From NCBI GenBank assembly GCA_030652035.1, contig JAUSBJ010000009.1:124001-188000 (forward strand): a stretch of DNA of 64,000 nucleotides, written 5' to 3'. Every line of letters begins with the position of its first letter. Position 1 is the first letter of the stretch. The notes beneath the pieces are model-generated. The model saw only the letters and a program-made list of their open reading frames with translations. It did no database searches and was not told the origin of the DNA. Positions 1 to 8,046 of this stretch are shown one piece after another. The position numbers were made by a program, and so were the translations under genes. The DNA comes from Sulfurimicrobium sp. Lineage in GTDB: Bacteria > Pseudomonadota > Gammaproteobacteria > Burkholderiales > Sulfuricellaceae.

Positions 1-40
1 TTCACGTTTCACCCAAAAGATTCACGACTTACCAGTTAAT
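1..40. repeat. Partial TTCACNN heptamer array at window edge
   Basis: The first 40 bases contain several TTCAC/TTACC motifs spaced 6 to 8 bp apart. They resemble the right arm of the phoR-downstream hairpin near 12.4 kb. The rest of the array would lie before the window, so its relation to an upstream stop codon cannot be seen. It ends just before the aldolase ribosome binding site. Confidence 0.4.
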
Positions 41-55
41 TACAGGAGATAAAAC

Positions 56-1120
56 ATGGCATTAGTATCTATGCGTCAACTGCTGGACCACGCTGCTGAG
101 AATGGCTACGGCCTGCCGGCGTTCAACGTCAATAATCTGGAGCAGGTGCAGGCGATCATGCAGGCTGCCGACGAGTGCAACAGCCCGGTGATCATGCAGG
201 GCTCCGCCGGTGCGCGCAAGTATGCCGGTGAAGCCTTCCTGCGCCACCTGATCGACGCAGCAATCGAAGCCTATCCACACATTCCGGTGGTGATGCACCA
301 GGACCACGGCGCTTCTCCGGCCGTATGTATCAACGCCATTCGCTCCGGATTCTCCAGCGTGATGATGGACGGTTCCCTGATGGAAGACGGCAAGACTCCT
401 TCCAGCTTCGAATACAACGTGGATGTGACGCGCAAGGTCGTGGAAATGTCCCACGCCGTTGGCGTGTCCGTTGAAGGCGAACTGGGCTGCCTGGGTTCCC
501 TGGAGTCCGGCCACGGCGAAAAGGAAGACGGTCACGGCGCAGAAGGCGTGCTGACCATGGACCAGTTGTTGACCGACCCCAACGAAGCGGCTGAATTCGT
601 CAAGGCTACCGGCGTGGATGCGCTGGCAATTGCCATTGGTACCTCCCACGGTGCTTACAAATTCACCCGTCCGCCCACAGGCGACGTGCTGGCGATTTCC
701 CGCATCAAGGAAATTCATGCCCGTATCCCCAATACCCACCTGGTGATGCACGGCTCCTCCTCGGTGCCACAGGAATGGCTCAAGATCATCAATGAGTTCG
801 GCGGCACCATGCCGCAGACCTACGGCGTGCCGGTTGAGGAAATCATTGAGGGCATCAAGCATGGCGTGCGCAAGGTGAATATCGATACCGACCTGCGCAT
901 GGCTTCGACTGGCGCGATCCGCAAATACCTGGCCGAGAACACCAAGGATTTCGATCCTCGAAAGTTCTACGCCGTGGCGACGAAAGCGATGAAGGAGATC
1001 TGCAAGGCGCGTTTCGAAGCCTTTGGTTCTGCCGGAAACGCCGACAAGATCAAGCCGATCATGCTCGACAGGGTTGCGACCATGTACGTCAAGGGCGAGT
1101 TGAAAGCAATCGTCAAATAG
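56..1120 (+). CDS. fba: Class II fructose-bisphosphate aldolase (Calvin-cycle subtype)
   Basis: Zn-dependent class II aldolase of 354 residues that interconverts fructose-1,6-bisphosphate with dihydroxyacetone phosphate and glyceraldehyde-3-phosphate in the cytosol (gluconeogenesis, glycolysis, Calvin cycle). The metal-binding HQDHGAS motif lies near residue 81, GTSHGAYKF near 200 and VMHGSSSVP near 235. [14 protein letters not shown] near 275 is the phosphate-binding end of the barrel. The length and these blocks fit the Calvin-cycle subtype (about 350 residues) and not the short E. coli-type enzyme. The start is fixed by an AGGAGA ribosome binding site 6 bases before the ATG. It is followed by an intrinsic terminator. 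cbb neighbours would lie upstream of the window if present. Confidence 0.96.
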   Translation: MALVSMRQLLDHAAENGYGLPAFNVNNLEQVQAIMQAADECNSPVIMQGSAGARKYAGEAFLRHLIDAAIEAYPHIPVVMHQDHGASPAVCINAIRSGFSSVMMDGSLMEDGKTPSSFEYNVDVTRKVVEMSHAVGVSVEGELGCLGSLESGHGEKEDGHGAEGVLTMDQLLTDPNEAAEFVKATGVDALAIAIGTSHGAYKFTRPPTGDVLAISRIKEIHARIPNTHLVMHGSSSVPQEWLKIINEFGGTMPQTYGVPVEEIIEGIKHGVRKVNIDTDLRMASTGAIRKYLAENTKDFDPRKFYAVATKAMKEICKARFEAFGSAGNADKIKPIMLDRVATMYVKGELKAIVK

Positions 1121-1164
1121 GCCTTGTAACCCTTCTCCTTTGCAGGAGAGTGGGCAGGGAGCAG

Positions 1165-1192
1165 AAAAGGCGGATTCGAGACCGCCTTTTTT
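1165..1192 (+). terminator. Intrinsic terminator after fba
   Basis: An AAAAGGCGG arm pairs with CCGCCTTTT across an 8-base loop and is followed by a run of six T. It lies 45 bases after the aldolase stop codon and fits Rho-independent termination of fba before dusB. Confidence 0.85.
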
Positions 1193-1235
1193 GCTTTCAT
1201 GGCGCGTTGCTGCCTTTTTAAGCAGGACAAAACGG

Positions 1236-1241
1236 TATAAA
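1236..1241 (+). promoter_or_regulatory. Candidate -10 element for dusB-fis
   Basis: TATAAA sits 31 bases before the dusB ATG in a short AT-rich stretch. No good -35 hexamer lies at 16-18 bp spacing, so this is only a candidate. Confidence 0.3.
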
Positions 1242-1271
1242 ATTACCGGCTTCCCAAATTAGCGTGACTTT

Positions 1272-2285
1272 ATGAAAATCGGGCCACACCAGCTCAAGAA
1301 CAATCTGATTGTTGCTCCCATGGCGGGTGTAACAGACCGTCCTTTCCGTCAGTTGTGCAAGTTGATGGGGGCTGGCATGGCAGTGTCCGAAATGGTGACC
1401 AGCAACTCCCTTCTTTACGGCAGCGCAAAAACGAAAAGACGTGCCAATCACGAGGGTGAGGTCAAGCCCGTCTCGGTGCAGATTGCAGGAGCAGACCCAG
1501 ACATGCTGGCCGAAGCGGCAAGATATAATGCGGATCAGGGTGCCCAGATTATCGACATCAACATGGGTTGTCCGGCAAAAAAAGTCTGTAATGTCATGGC
1601 GGGTTCGGCGCTGCTGCAGGATGAAGCGCTAGTAGCGCGTATTCTCGGCACTGTTGTGAATGCGGTGGATATCCCGGTCACGCTAAAAATCCGTACCGGA
1701 TGGGACCGCGATAACCGCAATGCGATCAATATCGCGCGGATCGCCGAAGATGCGGGCATCCAGGCGCTTGCAATTCATGGACGCACTCGCGCTTGCGGCT
1801 ATAGCGGCGAAGCGGAATACGACACCATCGCGGCCGTCAAGACACATATCCGCATCCCGGTGATTGCCAATGGCGACATCACAACACCGGAAAAAGCCCG
1901 CTATGTTCTGGAACACACCGGCGCCGATGCAGTCATGATCGGTCGAGCGGCGATGGGCAGGCCGTGGATTTTCCGCGAGATTGCACATTATCTGCAAACC
2001 GGCAGGCATCTGCCTCCGCCCGAGGTAACAGAAATCCACCATGTGCTGATCGGCCATCTGCATGACCTGTATCAGTTTTATGGCGAGTACACTGGTTTGC
2101 GCATGGCCCGTAAGCATATTTCCTGGTACACCAAGGGGTTGGCTGGTTCGGCGAGTTTCAGGCATGCCATGAACCAACTTCAGAGTGTGGCTGAACAGTT
2201 GGCCGCTGTGGAACTGTTTTTCTCGGAACTGGGTGCATGTTCTCCCTACCTCACCTACCGCAGCGAAGAACTGGTTGCGGCCTGA
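1272..2285 (+). CDS. dusB: tRNA-dihydrouridine synthase B
   Basis: FMN-dependent enzyme of 337 residues that reduces specific uridines to dihydrouridine in the tRNA D-loop. The N-terminal APMAGVTDRPFR block near residue 16, the DINMGCPAKKVCN motif with the catalytic cysteine near residue 105, the HGRTR block near 170 and VMIGRAAMGRPW near 220 are hallmarks of the DusB branch. The gene is followed 29 bases later by a fis-type gene. The dusB-fis pairing is conserved in many gamma- and betaproteobacteria and supports the DusB assignment over DusA or DusC. Confidence 0.95.
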   Translation: MKIGPHQLKNNLIVAPMAGVTDRPFRQLCKLMGAGMAVSEMVTSNSLLYGSAKTKRRANHEGEVKPVSVQIAGADPDMLAEAARYNADQGAQIIDINMGCPAKKVCNVMAGSALLQDEALVARILGTVVNAVDIPVTLKIRTGWDRDNRNAINIARIAEDAGIQALAIHGRTRACGYSGEAEYDTIAAVKTHIRIPVIANGDITTPEKARYVLEHTGADAVMIGRAAMGRPWIFREIAHYLQTGRHLPPPEVTEIHHVLIGHLHDLYQFYGEYTGLRMARKHISWYTKGLAGSASFRHAMNQLQSVAEQLAAVELFFSELGACSPYLTYRSEELVAA

Positions 2286-2314
2286 AGCTATCGATACAAC
2301 AAGGTAAGCGCAGC

Positions 2315-2551
2315 ATGATGAACGAAAATGAAATTGCCGGTTGTGTCCGTAAGGCCATGTCACAGTATTTTGCCGATCTTGATGGTGAAACACCCTGTGC
2401 GGTCTATGACATGGTTGTTGGGTGCGTCGAAAAACCCTTGCTGGAAGTAATCCTGCACCATGCGGAAGGCAACCAGACCCGAGCGGCCGAAATGCTCGGC
2501 ATCAACCGCAATACCCTGCGCAAGAAAATGCAGGCGCATGGCATCAAATAA
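2315..2551 (+). CDS. fis: Fis family DNA-binding regulator
   Basis: Small nucleoid-associated protein of 78 residues. The C-terminal half, from about residue 40, is the Fis helix-turn-helix (GNQTRAAEMLGINRNTLRKK), which bends DNA and influences rRNA, recombination and global transcription. The double ATG at 2315/2318 is the sensible start: a longer reading would overlap dusB, and this start gives the short beta-type Fis. Co-transcription with dusB is likely. Confidence 0.93.
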   Translation: MMNENEIAGCVRKAMSQYFADLDGETPCAVYDMVVGCVEKPLLEVILHHAEGNQTRAAEMLGINRNTLRKKMQAHGIK

Positions 2552-2645
2552 GTAACACGCCTTTTGCCACGACGGGGCCTGTTTAACCGGAAAGTGATCA
2601 ACTGTATCCCGGGCAGCGCCCTTTCTTTAATTTTAGGTAGCGATT

Positions 2646-4217
2646 ATGACAATGATCAAACGTGCACTCATGAGTGTTTCGGATAAAACAGGGGTGGTGG
2701 AGTTTGCGCGCACCCTGCAGCAATTTGGGGTGGAAATTCTTTCTACCGGTGGGACAGCCAATCTGCTGCAGCAGGCGGGTATCGCGGTGATTGAAGTCGG
2801 TGACTACACCGGTTTTCCGGAAATGCTGGACGGGCGGGTCAAGACCCTGCATCCAAAAGTGCATGGCGGCATTCTGGGCCGACGCGATCTGCCCACACAT
2901 GTCGCCGCGATGGAAGGCGCCAACATCCCTCCGATCGATCTGGTGGTGGTTAACCTGTATCCCTTTGCCGCTACCATTGCAAAGGCGGATTGCACACTAG
3001 AGGATGCCATCGAGAATATCGATATCGGCGGCCCAACCATGGTGCGCGCGGCCGCCAAGAATTATGCTCACGTGACGGTGGTGACCGACCCCGCCGATTA
3101 CGCCGTGGTGGAGAAGGAAATGTCCGCCGCTCAAGGCGCCATTGGCCTGGAAGTCCGTTTTGAATTGGCGAAGAAGGCTTTCTCCCACACGGCGGAATAC
3201 GACGGCATGATCAGCAACTATCTTACTGCCCTGGATGGCCAAGGGCAGCGCCAGTTGTTTCCACATAAACTCAACCTGCAATTCAGCAAGGCGCAGGATT
3301 GCCGTTACGGGGAGAATCCCCACCAGCAGGGCGCGTTCTATGTTGCCCAGGGCGAAAATGGCGATGCCTCCATTGCCAGTTCACGCCAACTGCAAGGCAA
3401 GGAACTGTCCTACAACAATATCTCCGATGCGGATGCTGCGCTGGAATGCGTCAAACAGTTCAGCGCAGCCCCTGCCTGCGTGATCGTGAAGCATGCCAAT
3501 CCCTGTGGCGTGGCTTATGGCAAATCCCTGCTGGAGGCCTATGAACGCGCCTACCAGACCGATCCTGAATCCGCCTTTGGCGGCATCATTGCTTTCAATG
3601 GTGAGCTCGATGTGGACACCGCCCGGACTATTGTGGAGCGCCAGTTCGTAGAGGTCATTATTGCGCCCAGCGTGTCAGCTGCCGCAGTTCAAGTGGTCGC
3701 TGCCAAGAAAAATGTGCGCCTGCTCGAATGCGGACAGTGGGTGGCGCAACCGGCAAAACGCATGGACTACAAGCGCGTTACCGGCGGGCTTCTGGTGCAG
3801 GAAGCGGATCTCTTGCTACACAATGAACTGCGCGTCGTTTCCCGGAGGCAGCCCACCCCAGAGGAAATGGCGGATCTGCTCTTTACCTGGCAGGTGGCCA
3901 AGTACGTCAAATCGAATGCGATTGTGTATGGCAAGGGGAAAATGACCATAGGCGTGGGCGCCGGACAGATGAGCCGTATCAATTCGGCACGTATCGCAGC
4001 GATCAAGGCAGAACATGCGGGCCTTGAAGTACGCGGTTCAGTAATGGCGTCCGATGCCTTCTTCCCCTTCCGCGATGGTATCGACCAGGCGGCCCAGGCG
4101 GGTATCGCGGCGGTGATCCAGCCAGGTGGTTCACTTAGAGACGAGGAAGTGATCGCGGCGGCGGACGAGCATGGCATGGCGATGTTATTCACCGGCATGC
4201 GGCATTTTAGACATTAA
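2646..4217 (+). CDS. purH: Bifunctional AICAR transformylase / IMP cyclohydrolase
   Basis: Cytosolic enzyme of 523 residues that catalyses the last two steps of de novo IMP synthesis. The N-terminal IMP cyclohydrolase (MGS-like) domain begins [17 protein letters not shown] and contains LSTGGTA near residue 34 and [16 protein letters not shown] near 60. The C-terminal AICAR transformylase has [12 protein letters not shown] near residue 280 with the catalytic Lys-His pair, and the sequence ends in the family's usual MRHFRH. The purH-purD order is the normal proteobacterial operon. The stop codon is the first unit of a heptamer array. Confidence 0.97.
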   Translation: MTMIKRALMSVSDKTGVVEFARTLQQFGVEILSTGGTANLLQQAGIAVIEVGDYTGFPEMLDGRVKTLHPKVHGGILGRRDLPTHVAAMEGANIPPIDLVVVNLYPFAATIAKADCTLEDAIENIDIGGPTMVRAAAKNYAHVTVVTDPADYAVVEKEMSAAQGAIGLEVRFELAKKAFSHTAEYDGMISNYLTALDGQGQRQLFPHKLNLQFSKAQDCRYGENPHQQGAFYVAQGENGDASIASSRQLQGKELSYNNISDADAALECVKQFSAAPACVIVKHANPCGVAYGKSLLEAYERAYQTDPESAFGGIIAFNGELDVDTARTIVERQFVEVIIAPSVSAAAVQVVAAKKNVRLLECGQWVAQPAKRMDYKRVTGGLLVQEADLLLHNELRVVSRRQPTPEEMADLLFTWQVAKYVKSNAIVYGKGKMTIGVGAGQMSRINSARIAAIKAEHAGLEVRGSVMASDAFFPFRDGIDQAAQAGIAAVIQPGGSLRDEEVIAAADEHGMAMLFTGMRHFRH

Positions 4218-4302
4218 TTTAGCTATCAGCGATCAGCATTCAGTTGTCAGCCATACCCGGCAAGCACTGATCGCTGATTGCTGTGAGCAGATAGCCGAGA
4301 GC
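4215..4302 (+). repeat. Stop-anchored heptamer array between purH and purD
   Basis: Five 7-bp units start exactly on the purH TAA; the first is TAATTTA and the following four end in TCA. After a short GC-richer centre, five further units run from 4268, the first being TGATCGC. The two halves are partly reverse complementary (the right half carries CTGATCGCTGA, matching the complement of the left), so the spacer can form a long imperfect hairpin inside the purHD transcript. The array ends a few bases before the purD ATG. Confidence 0.75.
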
Positions 4303-4307
4303 TAACA

Positions 4308-5585
4308 ATGAAAATTCTGGTCATAGGTGGCGGCGGTCGCGAGCATGCGCTGGCATGGAAGCTGGCGCAGTCGCCGCGTATTCACAAGGTGTTCGTCGCC
4401 CCCGGAAACGCGGGCACAGCGCTGGAACCGGATCTCACCAATGTGCCGGTCACGGCCATACCGACCCTGGTAGCCTTCGCTCAGAGCGAGAAAATTGCCC
4501 TGACCGTGGTTGGTCCGGAAGCGCCTCTTGCGGAGGGGGTCGTGGATGCATTTCGCAGCGCCGGACTGAAAATTTTCGGGCCGACAAAACAAGCCGCACA
4601 GCTTGAAAGCTCAAAGGATTACGCCAAGGCCTTCATGGCGCGTCATGGAATCCCGACCGCGGCCTATGCCACCTTTAGCGATGCCGCTGCGGCTCACGCA
4701 TACCTGGACCACCACGGTGCACCGATCGTAATCAAGGCCGATGGATTGGCTGCGGGCAAAGGTGTGGTGGTTGCTGCCACGCTCGAAGAAGCGCATGCCG
4801 CTGTCGACATGATGCTGGAAGGAAACAAGCTCGGATCGGCTGGTTCGCGCGTGGTGATCGAGGAATTCCTTGCGGGCGAAGAGGCCAGCTTCATTGTCAT
4901 GGTGGATGGCGAACATGTGCTGGCGCTGGCCACCAGCCAGGATCACAAACGCCTGCTGGATGGTGATCAAGGCCCCAATACCGGCGGTATGGGCGCCTAT
5001 TCCCCTGCGCCTGTCGTGACGCCTGAAATCCATGCCCGGGTGATGCGCGAAATCATTCTGCCAACCGTCAGCGGCATGGCCAAGGACGGTGTGCCTTATA
5101 CCGGTTTTCTCTATGCCGGCCTGATGATCGATGGCCAAGGCCAAGTCAAGACGCTGGAATTCAACTGCCGCATGGGTGATCCGGAAACCCAGCCGATCAT
5201 GATGCGTCTCAAGAGCGATCTGGTGACGCTGGTGGAGCATGCCGTCAATGGCACGCTGGACAAGGCCGAAGTCGAATGGGACCGGCGCGTGGCGCTGGGC
5301 GTGGTGTTGGCTGCCGCGGGCTATCCCGATAGCCCGCGCAAAGGCGATATCATTACGGGTCTGCCCGGGTCAGAAGCGGATGCGCATGTGTTCCATGCTG
5401 GAACAGCGCTGGCGGATAAAAATGTAGTTGTCAGCGGCGGTCGCGTGCTGTGTGTGACCGCGCTGGGTGACAGCGTGCGCTTGGCACAGACGCGTGCCTA
5501 CCAGGTCGCCGACCAGATTCACTTCGACGGCTGCCAGATGCGGCGTGACATCGGCTACCGGGCTATTGACAAGAAGGCCCGCTGA
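4308..5585 (+). CDS. purD: Phosphoribosylamine-glycine ligase
   Basis: GAR synthetase of 425 residues, an ATP-grasp enzyme joining phosphoribosylamine and glycine in step 2 of purine synthesis. The N-terminal domain has MKILVIGGGGREHALAWK. The ATP-grasp region includes VIKADGLAAGKGVVVA near residue 140, DHKRLLDGDQGPNTGGMGAY near 215 and TLEFNCRMGDPETQ near 283. The length is normal for the family. No classical Shine-Dalgarno precedes the ATG, only a GAGAG in the heptamer array, so translation may depend on the purH message. Confidence 0.97.
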   Translation: MKILVIGGGGREHALAWKLAQSPRIHKVFVAPGNAGTALEPDLTNVPVTAIPTLVAFAQSEKIALTVVGPEAPLAEGVVDAFRSAGLKIFGPTKQAAQLESSKDYAKAFMARHGIPTAAYATFSDAAAAHAYLDHHGAPIVIKADGLAAGKGVVVAATLEEAHAAVDMMLEGNKLGSAGSRVVIEEFLAGEEASFIVMVDGEHVLALATSQDHKRLLDGDQGPNTGGMGAYSPAPVVTPEIHARVMREIILPTVSGMAKDGVPYTGFLYAGLMIDGQGQVKTLEFNCRMGDPETQPIMMRLKSDLVTLVEHAVNGTLDKAEVEWDRRVALGVVLAAAGYPDSPRKGDIITGLPGSEADAHVFHAGTALADKNVVVSGGRVLCVTALGDSVRLAQTRAYQVADQIHFDGCQMRRDIGYRAIDKKAR

Positions 5586-5597
5586 CGGGGCGGAAAC

Positions 5598-6176
5598 ATG
5601 CCGCGTTTATCTGCTGCCACAGCGGCTCTGTCTACGACCCTCCTGAACCGGATTCGCGCCCATCTCGAACAGGGCGGCGTCATTGCCTACCCCACCGAAT
5701 CCTGCTACGGCCTTGGCTGCGATCCGCGCAACCGGCGCGCAGTCATGAAAATTCTGCGCATCAAAGGACGCCCGCAGCATAAGGGCTTGATCCTGATTGG
5801 GTCGACGTTCGTTCAGTTGCAGCCCTATGCGGCGCCCCTCACTGAGGCGCAATGGCACAAAATATCTCCTACCTGGCCAGGCCCCGTGACCTGGCTGCTT
5901 CCCGCAACCAGCAAGACACCGCCCTGGCTGCGCGGGCGTCATCAAAGCATTGCCGTGCGCGTCACCGCGCATCCGCTGGCCGTGCGTTTGTGCCAGGCAT
6001 TGAATTTGGCGCTGGTTTCCACCAGCGCCAACCGGTCGGGGAAAAAACCGGCGCGGACCGCCGCAGCTTGCGCAAAGATTTTTGGACCTGACGTGCTGGT
6101 GGTGCCTGGTTTGATTGGGAAGCGCAGGCAACCATCGACCATCATGGATTTGATGACGGGTGCTGTGATCCGTTAG
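5598..6176 (+). CDS. tsaC: L-threonylcarbamoyladenylate synthase (TsaC/Sua5/YrdC family)
   Basis: Protein of 192 residues with the YrdC fold. It makes threonylcarbamoyl-AMP from threonine, bicarbonate and ATP for the t6A37 modification of ANN-decoding tRNAs. Family signatures are GGVIAYPTESCYGLGCDP near residue 26, the KGRP..KGLILI block near 56, WPGPVTWLLP near 93 and LVSTSANRSGKKP near 138. It starts 12 bases after purD behind a GGGGCGG-rich site. The last 35 bases are overlapped on the other strand by a toxin-gene remnant. Confidence 0.92.
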   Translation: MPRLSAATAALSTTLLNRIRAHLEQGGVIAYPTESCYGLGCDPRNRRAVMKILRIKGRPQHKGLILIGSTFVQLQPYAAPLTEAQWHKISPTWPGPVTWLLPATSKTPPWLRGRHQSIAVRVTAHPLAVRLCQALNLALVSTSANRSGKKPARTAAACAKIFGPDVLVVPGLIGKRRQPSTIMDLMTGAVIR

Positions 6177-6360
6177 TCACACCCCGGAAAAAAACCATGT
6201 CCAGCGCATGGATAATTTCCGCATATTTATCCTTCAGGCGGGCTGTTGGCTCACCCAGGATTCTGGCGGGGACAGCGGCGAGTTCCTGTGTCAGCAAGAC
6301 CAATTTCTCGCCATGGATTTCAACGCCGGGGTTAAGGTGTTTTGCACTTTTGTTTCCCAT
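6142..6360 (-). pseudogene. C-terminal fragment of a CcdB-type toxin gene
   Basis: The minus strand reads about 70 codons resembling the C-terminal half of CcdB gyrase-poison toxins. HLNPGVEIHGEKLVLLTQEL is followed by a PARILGEP loop and an EIIHALDMVFF helix, the order seen at the CcdB C-terminus. The N-terminal half is absent: upstream the reading frame runs straight into the 33-bp palindromic repeat at 6373, which encodes unrelated residues. No ccdA antitoxin is visible. The frame overruns the expected CcdB end into the tail of tsaC. I read it as a dead remnant; the family call is by remembered resemblance. Confidence 0.6.
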
Positions 6361-6372
6361 CAGATCAGGCCG

Positions 6373-6405
6373 CGTAGGGCGCAATAACCAACGGGCATTG
6401 CGCCG
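6373..6405. repeat. 33-bp palindromic repeat, copy 1
   Basis: The unit contains GGCGCAAT and ATTGCGCC as stem arms around a 12-base loop. It is the exact reverse complement of 6635-6667. It sits at the point where the ccdB-type fragment loses similarity. Short GGCGCAAT..ATTGCGCC palindromes of this kind are common intergenic repeats in proteobacteria. Confidence 0.85.
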
Positions 6406-6634
6406 AACGAAAAATCTTCCGATACTCGCCTCAAGCCTGATTATTGACGCGCCTGGCACCCGGGCGGCGCAGAATCCGCCCTCGGTAATTTGAACTGACT
6501 GGAGACGAAATCATGCTTGTTGCCGACATTCCACCTGTTCCGGCTCAGGAAACACCCATCGTATGGATGCAGGCGGTGCCTCGCTCCTGGGAAGGTGACG
6601 CTCACTTGGATGATGCGCGGAACGAGGCCACATG
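6406..6634. other. Segment between inverted repeats with possible gene-start fragment
   Basis: This 229-bp segment lies between the two palindromic copies. A GGAG ribosome-binding motif precedes an ATG at 6513 on the plus strand, opening a frame (MLVADIPPVPAQETPIVW...) that continues into the second repeat after about 40 codons and then runs antisense to the toxin-antitoxin genes. I do not recognise the peptide. It may be the 5' end of a gene cut by the repeat, or chance. Confidence 0.25.
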
Positions 6635-6667
6635 CGGCGCAATGCCCGTTGGTTATTGCGCCCTACG
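6635..6667. repeat. 33-bp palindromic repeat, copy 2 (inverted)
   Basis: Exact reverse complement of 6373-6405 over 33 bp. It lies 27 bp beyond the premature end of the higA-type antitoxin frame. The pair of inverted copies brackets 6406-6634. Confidence 0.85.
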
Positions 6668-6693
6668 CTTGCTACGCTTGCTGGTTCGCGCAG

Positions 6694-6924
6694 TTATTGC
6701 AAGGGCTCTTGCTCAATCTCATAAGCTTCAATCAGATCGCCGACGACAGCAACAAGTGAATAAAGCGGATGTTTTGTATCGTCACGAACCATATCAAGAA
6801 GGCTGTTTAGCAAGATTGTCGCTTGATCGTAGTCGGCTTCGGATTCAATGTGCGCAATGGGCGCAACGGATTGCAGGGTCTGCCACGCGGGCAGGAGTCG
6901 CTGGAAATCAATTACAGCATTCAT
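6694..6924 (-). pseudogene. higA: Truncated HigA-type antitoxin (N-terminal domain only)
   Basis: A 76-residue frame starting MNAVIDFQRLLPAWQTLQ and ending GDLIEAYEIEQEPLQ. This matches the N-terminal toxin-binding domain of HigA antitoxins of the E. coli YgjM type. Those proteins are normally about 130-140 residues and carry a Cro/C1 helix-turn-helix in the second half, which is missing here: a stop occurs just after the EAYE block and the palindromic repeat follows. The start is an ATGA overlap with the higB stop, the usual toxin-first higBA arrangement. It may still bind toxin but should not bind the operator. Confidence 0.7.
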
Positions 6925-7211
6925 TTTTTTCTCCAATCGTTACGGTCATACTCTGCATGAGTCATGACTTGGCGAATATACATTCGCTGTTTGTCGTAAT
7001 GGATGACCGCAGCGACCCGATATCGGTTCCCGCCCAAATCGAATATTGTAAAGCCATCCACATAATCCGCTGAGCCGAAAGCCTGGCGCAACGCGGGAAA
7101 CGAGGCCGCAGTGAACTGACTCGCCTTTCGGAACCATTCGTCCAGGGCGGGTCTGGATTCTGGGTGACGCTGCCAGAATTCTCTCAACGGCTTTTTTGAA
7201 ATGATTCGCAT
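6921..7211 (-). CDS. higB: HigB-type toxin (mRNA interferase)
   Basis: Protein of 96 residues resembling E. coli HigB, a RelE-superfamily ribosome-dependent mRNA interferase. The N-terminus MRIISKKPLREFWQRHPE, the VDGFTIFDLGGNRYRVAAVIH core and the C-terminal YIRQVMTHAEYDRNDW block all correspond to that family. It reads through without a stop and appears intact. The partner antitoxin directly downstream has lost its DNA-binding half, which would leave the toxin without normal autorepression. Confidence 0.85.
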   Translation of the reverse strand: MRIISKKPLREFWQRHPESRPALDEWFRKASQFTAASFPALRQAFGSADYVDGFTIFDLGGNRYRVAAVIHYDKQRMYIRQVMTHAEYDRNDWRKK

Positions 7212-7283
7212 GTCAACATGTTACTCGATATTTAAAATTTCGCACCTCAATCATCTGCCTGACGGAAATGGACGGAGTCAATT

Positions 7284-7345
7284 TATCTGGCGCAATGCCT
7301 GTTCACCCGGCCAAATCATCCGAGTGCAAGGGTTATTGCCCTAAG
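7284..7345. repeat. Degenerate split copy of the palindromic repeat
   Basis: GGCGCAATGCCTGTT and, about 30 bp later, GGGTTATTGCCCTA match the two halves of the 33-bp repeat with one or two changes each, separated by unrelated bases. It lies on the far side of higB, so the toxin-antitoxin pair is flanked by repeat copies. The rest of 7212-7364 shows nothing else recognisable. Confidence 0.4.
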
Positions 7346-7364
7346 TGCTCTGGCCACCAAAAAC

Positions 7365-7387
7365 AAGCCCCTCGCAGGGAGGGGCTT
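7365..7387 (-). terminator. Terminator after the small coiled-coil genes
   Basis: AAGCCCCTC pairs with GAGGGGCTT around a 5-base loop. Read on the minus strand the stem is followed by a T-rich tract (GTTTTTGG). It lies 50 bases beyond the stop of the minus-strand gene at 7438. Confidence 0.7.
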
Positions 7388-7426
7388 GGTGAGAGTTCGC
7401 GTGGGCAACGATGTTTCCCGCGCTAT
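7365..7426. repeat. Duplicated 3'-UTR module, copy A
   Basis: The terminator hairpin is followed by a GTGGGCAACGATGTT segment and a CGC-rich end. The same order recurs at 7958-8019. The second half in copy B is itself a palindrome (GCGTGGGCAACG / TTGCCCACGC); in copy A it has decayed. Confidence 0.65.
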
Positions 7427-7437
7427 GTGCTTGCTTG

Positions 7438-7623
7438 CTAGAAAAATTGCTTGGCGAAATTCGCTACCGCGATACCAATCAGCACGCCCATCATCCATTT
7501 AATCAGCAGCAATTCCGATTTGAGGGGGGCGAGTTCTTTTTCGAGCTTGAGGTCGAAATACGCACTGGTCACAAGTTCGCCTTGGGAAGCGGAAACCACG
7601 CGCACAACTGCCTCTATTACCAT
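7438..7623 (-). CDS. Short membrane-anchored protein, partial duplicate of its neighbour
   Basis: A 61-residue frame starting MVIEAVVRVVSASQGELV. Its C-terminal 40 residues (a short amphipathic segment, then LLIKWMMGVLIGIAVANFAKQFF) repeat the end of the protein encoded just upstream, which closes SLLKWMLGVLIAIAAANFAKQFF. It carries one C-terminal transmembrane helix. The start codon lies 5 bases after the upstream stop, so the two would be co-translated. It looks like a tandem copy that kept the anchor and replaced the N-terminus. Whether it is expressed is unknown. Confidence 0.5.
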   Translation of the reverse strand: MVIEAVVRVVSASQGELVTSAYFDLKLEKELAPLKSELLLIKWMMGVLIGIAVANFAKQFF

Positions 7624-7628
7624 GCTGA

Positions 7629-7904
7629 TCAGAAGAACTGCTTTGCGAAGTTGGCGGCGGCGATGGCGATGAGCACTCCAAGCATCCACTTGAGCAGAGA
7701 TGTCTCGTGGTCGAGTCTGGAGTCCAGCTTGTCTATTTTCACGTCGAGATGTTCAATGTCGCGTTTGGTCGCAAGCGTGTTGTCGAGCGCCTGCGCGAGA
7801 ATGTCCTGCTGGGCGCGGACGAACGCCTCGGCCTGCGGTTCCGGGATGCCGGAATCACGAAGATCTTTAATAAACTTGTGGGTGTCGAAAGTGATTGGGC
7901 CCAT
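7629..7904 (-). CDS. Small coiled-coil protein with C-terminal membrane anchor (DUF1640-like)
   Basis: A 91-residue protein. The N-terminal part (FDTHKFIKDLRDSGIPEPQAEAF) resembles the start of DUF1640/CCDC90-like proteins. It is followed by a coiled coil (about residues 30-68, rich in D, K and L heptads) and a C-terminal transmembrane helix (about 69-88). Proteins of this shape are common beside mobile or accessory DNA; their role is not established. It is followed immediately by a shortened copy of itself and a terminator. The family call is by resemblance only. Confidence 0.65.
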   Translation of the reverse strand: MGPITFDTHKFIKDLRDSGIPEPQAEAFVRAQQDILAQALDNTLATKRDIEHLDVKIDKLDSRLDHETSLLKWMLGVLIAIAAANFAKQFF

Positions 7905-7957
7905 GGCGTGAAGTTTACGCTGGCCTGTGCCTTAGTCAAGGCGAGTCAGGGATTAAA

Positions 7958-7979
7958 AAGCCCCTCTTGCGAGGGGCTT
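7958..7979 (-). terminator. Terminator after the Ig-repeat lipoprotein gene
   Basis: A perfect 9-bp stem, AAGCCCCTC / GAGGGGCTT, with a 4-base loop. On the minus strand it is followed by TTTAATC, giving a T-run. It lies about 70 bases after the stop of the minus-strand gene at 8047. Confidence 0.75.
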
Positions 7980-8019
7980 GTTGAGGTTTCGCGTGGGCAA
8001 CGATGTTGCCCACGCTACG
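7958..8019. repeat. Duplicated 3'-UTR module, copy B
   Basis: Same order of elements as 7365-7426: terminator hairpin, then the palindrome GCGTGGGCAACG-ATG-TTGCCCACGC. The two copies sit downstream of two unrelated minus-strand genes. Confidence 0.65.
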
Positions 8020-8046
8020 CATTCTTTTGTAATTTAACTTTGATGT

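Noticed and set aside
6513-7073. 186-codon plus-strand frame across the repeat and toxin-antitoxin genes
   Set aside because: Beyond the first 40 codons it runs through the palindromic repeat and antisense to higA/higB. Only the first part is kept as a possible gene-start fragment.
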